Shown here piece after piece: positions 63,064 to 64,000 of a DNA stretch of 64,000 nt. Made by a program: the position numbers and the translations under genes. The stretch covers positions 868,001-932,000 of the forward strand of contig CAVPGJ010000001.1 of assembly GCA_963704005.1 (NCBI GenBank), in the 5' to 3' direction. This stretch comes from AC-32 sp963704005 (GTDB lineage: Bacteria; Actinomycetota; Thermoleophilia; Gaiellales; Gaiellaceae). The stretch's first letter is position 1. Every line of letters begins with the position of its first letter. Under the pieces are notes generated by a model, which did no database searches, was not told where the DNA came from, and saw only the letters and a program-made list of their open reading frames with translations.

Positions 63064-63985
63064 GTGAAGCTCGAGGGCATCCACCACGTCACGGCGATCA
63101 CTGGGGATGCGCCCGGCAACGTCGACTTCTACGTGCGCGTCCTCGGGCTCCGGCTCGTCAAGAAGAGCGTCAACCAGGACGACCCGACCGTCTACCACCT
63201 CTTCTACGCGGACGAGGAGGGCAAGCCGGGCAGCGACATCACCTTCTTCGAGTACCCGGGGGCGGCGCCGGGCAGGCCGGGCGCCGGGATGGTGCACACC
63301 GTCGAGTGGCGTGTCGCCTCGGCCGAGTCGATCGACTTCTGGGAGGGCCGGCTGGTCGACGAGGGCATCGCGCCCGAACGCGACGCGGAGGGCGGGCTCT
63401 CGTTCGCTGACCCCGAGGGCTTGCGGCACCGGCTTGTCGTGGTCGAGACGGACGACGAGCCGCTGACCGCCGACCACCCCGAGATCCCGAAGGAGCACGC
63501 ACTGCAGGGGTTCAACGCCGTCCACGCGTACACGCGCGACCCGGAGCGGAGCCGCAGCTTCCTCGAGGCGCTCGAGTTCGAGCCCCGAGGCGACGCGTGG
63601 GAGGCGCGGGGAGAGCGGCGCGGCGGCCTGTACGCCTACGACCGCTCCGACGAGCCCGGGTGTTCCCGGCGCCGGCACCGTCCACCACGTCGCCTGGGCC
63701 TCGACGCCCGAGGAGCACGAGGCCTGGGAGCAGCGCGTTCTCGAGGCAGGCGGCTCGCCTACGCCGGTGATCGACCGCTTCTACTTCCGCTCGATCTACT
63801 TCCGCGAGCCGAGCGGCGTCCTATTCGAGATTGCGACGATCGGCCCGGGCTTCGACGTCGACGAGCCGCTCGAGCACCTCGGCGAGCACCTTTCGCTGCC
63901 GCCGAACTACGAGAACCTGCGCGGCCGGCTCGAGCAGGTGCTGACACCGCTGCCGGACCCGCGGGCGCTGCGCGCCGCGAAGTGA
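63064..63985 (+). CDS. Ring-cleaving dioxygenase / glyoxalase-family protein (one frameshift)
   Basis: About 306 residues from GTG 63064. Two vicinal-oxygen-chelate modules: LEGIHHVTAITGDAPGNVDF then YVRVLGLRLVKKSVNQDD at the start, and GTVHHVAWASTPEEHEAWEQ then IYFREPSGVLFEIATIGPGF after an extra base near 63662. The His/His/Glu metal ligands are visible. Substrate unknown; homologues are called glyoxalases or LinE-type dioxygenases. Confidence 0.82.
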
Positions 63986-64000
63986 CGATCGCCTACCGCG
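63982..64000 (+). CDS. 5' end of a further gene, cut by the window edge
   Basis: GTG 63982 overlaps the previous stop as GTGA and opens VTIAYR before the edge. In related genomes the glyoxalase-type gene is often followed by an alpha/beta hydrolase that starts this way, but six residues cannot establish that. Confidence 0.35.

Overview
The window is GC-rich bacterial DNA with many GTG starts and dense, overlapping operons. Several features point to a deep-branching actinobacterium of the Thermoleophilia (Gaiellales/Solirubrobacterales) type. These are a GarA-like FHA protein next to an FtsR-like MerR regulator, SepF/YggT/DivIVA division genes, SOS boxes of the GAAC-N4-GTTC type, an imuB/DUF6504/dnaE2 mutasome, a mannose-1-phosphate guanylyltransferase/phosphomannomutase fusion, a MurA with Asp in place of the active-site Cys, and a single-motif RsiG-like protein. 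The assignment is inferred from gene content, not from a search.

Layout. 0-10 kb: end of a secreted protease with a tryptophan-pentad tail, a membrane GGDEF/HD-GYP protein, an HNH-repeat protein, a TolB-like propeller, a class II glutamine amidotransferase, and two sigma-70 factors flanking a PHP phosphatase. 10-17 kb: apt, ftsR-like, garA-like, rsiG-like, the manC/manB fusion, pgsA and an amidohydrolase. 17-31 kb: tRNA-Pro(GGG), an XRE regulator, proS, ispG, then rseP, dxr, cdsA, uppS, frr, pyrH, tsf and rpsB. This classic translation/isoprenoid/envelope cluster is interrupted at 20.8-23.4 kb by four unrelated accessory genes. 30.7-39 kb: a GGDEF protein, then rluD, lspA, dksA-like, DUF167, divIVA, yggT, sepF, yggS, pgeF and a DHH-CBS-polyA polymerase fusion. 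39-47.6 kb: a lipoprotein, ridA, a hisB-like gene, murA, an HD protein, a class V aminotransferase, an EEP hydrolase, small proteins and a GH15 glucoamylase-like gene. 47.8-53.4 kb: the SOS mutasome (dnaE2, DUF6504, imuB) with an embedded cupin gene. 53.4-64 kb: an ArsR-type regulator, secreted propeller and RTX proteins, comB, a rhomboid protease, ppdK, a methyltransferase, a second TolB-like protein and a glyoxalase-like dioxygenase.

Two things run across the window. First, a family of two-hairpin palindromic repeats (about ten good copies) sits directly against stop codons at the ends of unrelated genes and of tRNA-Pro. One copy lies in frame inside dnaE2 and adds about 20 residues. Second, at least 30 single-base frameshifts, mostly apparent insertions, break conserved genes such as both sigma factors, rpsB, murA and the GH15 gene. 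They cluster at 5.5-8.5 kb and 40.5-47.6 kb. They look like uncorrected sequencing or assembly errors rather than pseudogenes. Coordinates for these genes give the full span that the homologous reading frames cover.

Regulatory themes are c-di-GMP (two GGDEF proteins plus an RsiG-like anti-sigma candidate), SOS mutagenesis (a two-LexA-box imuB promoter) and envelope growth and division.
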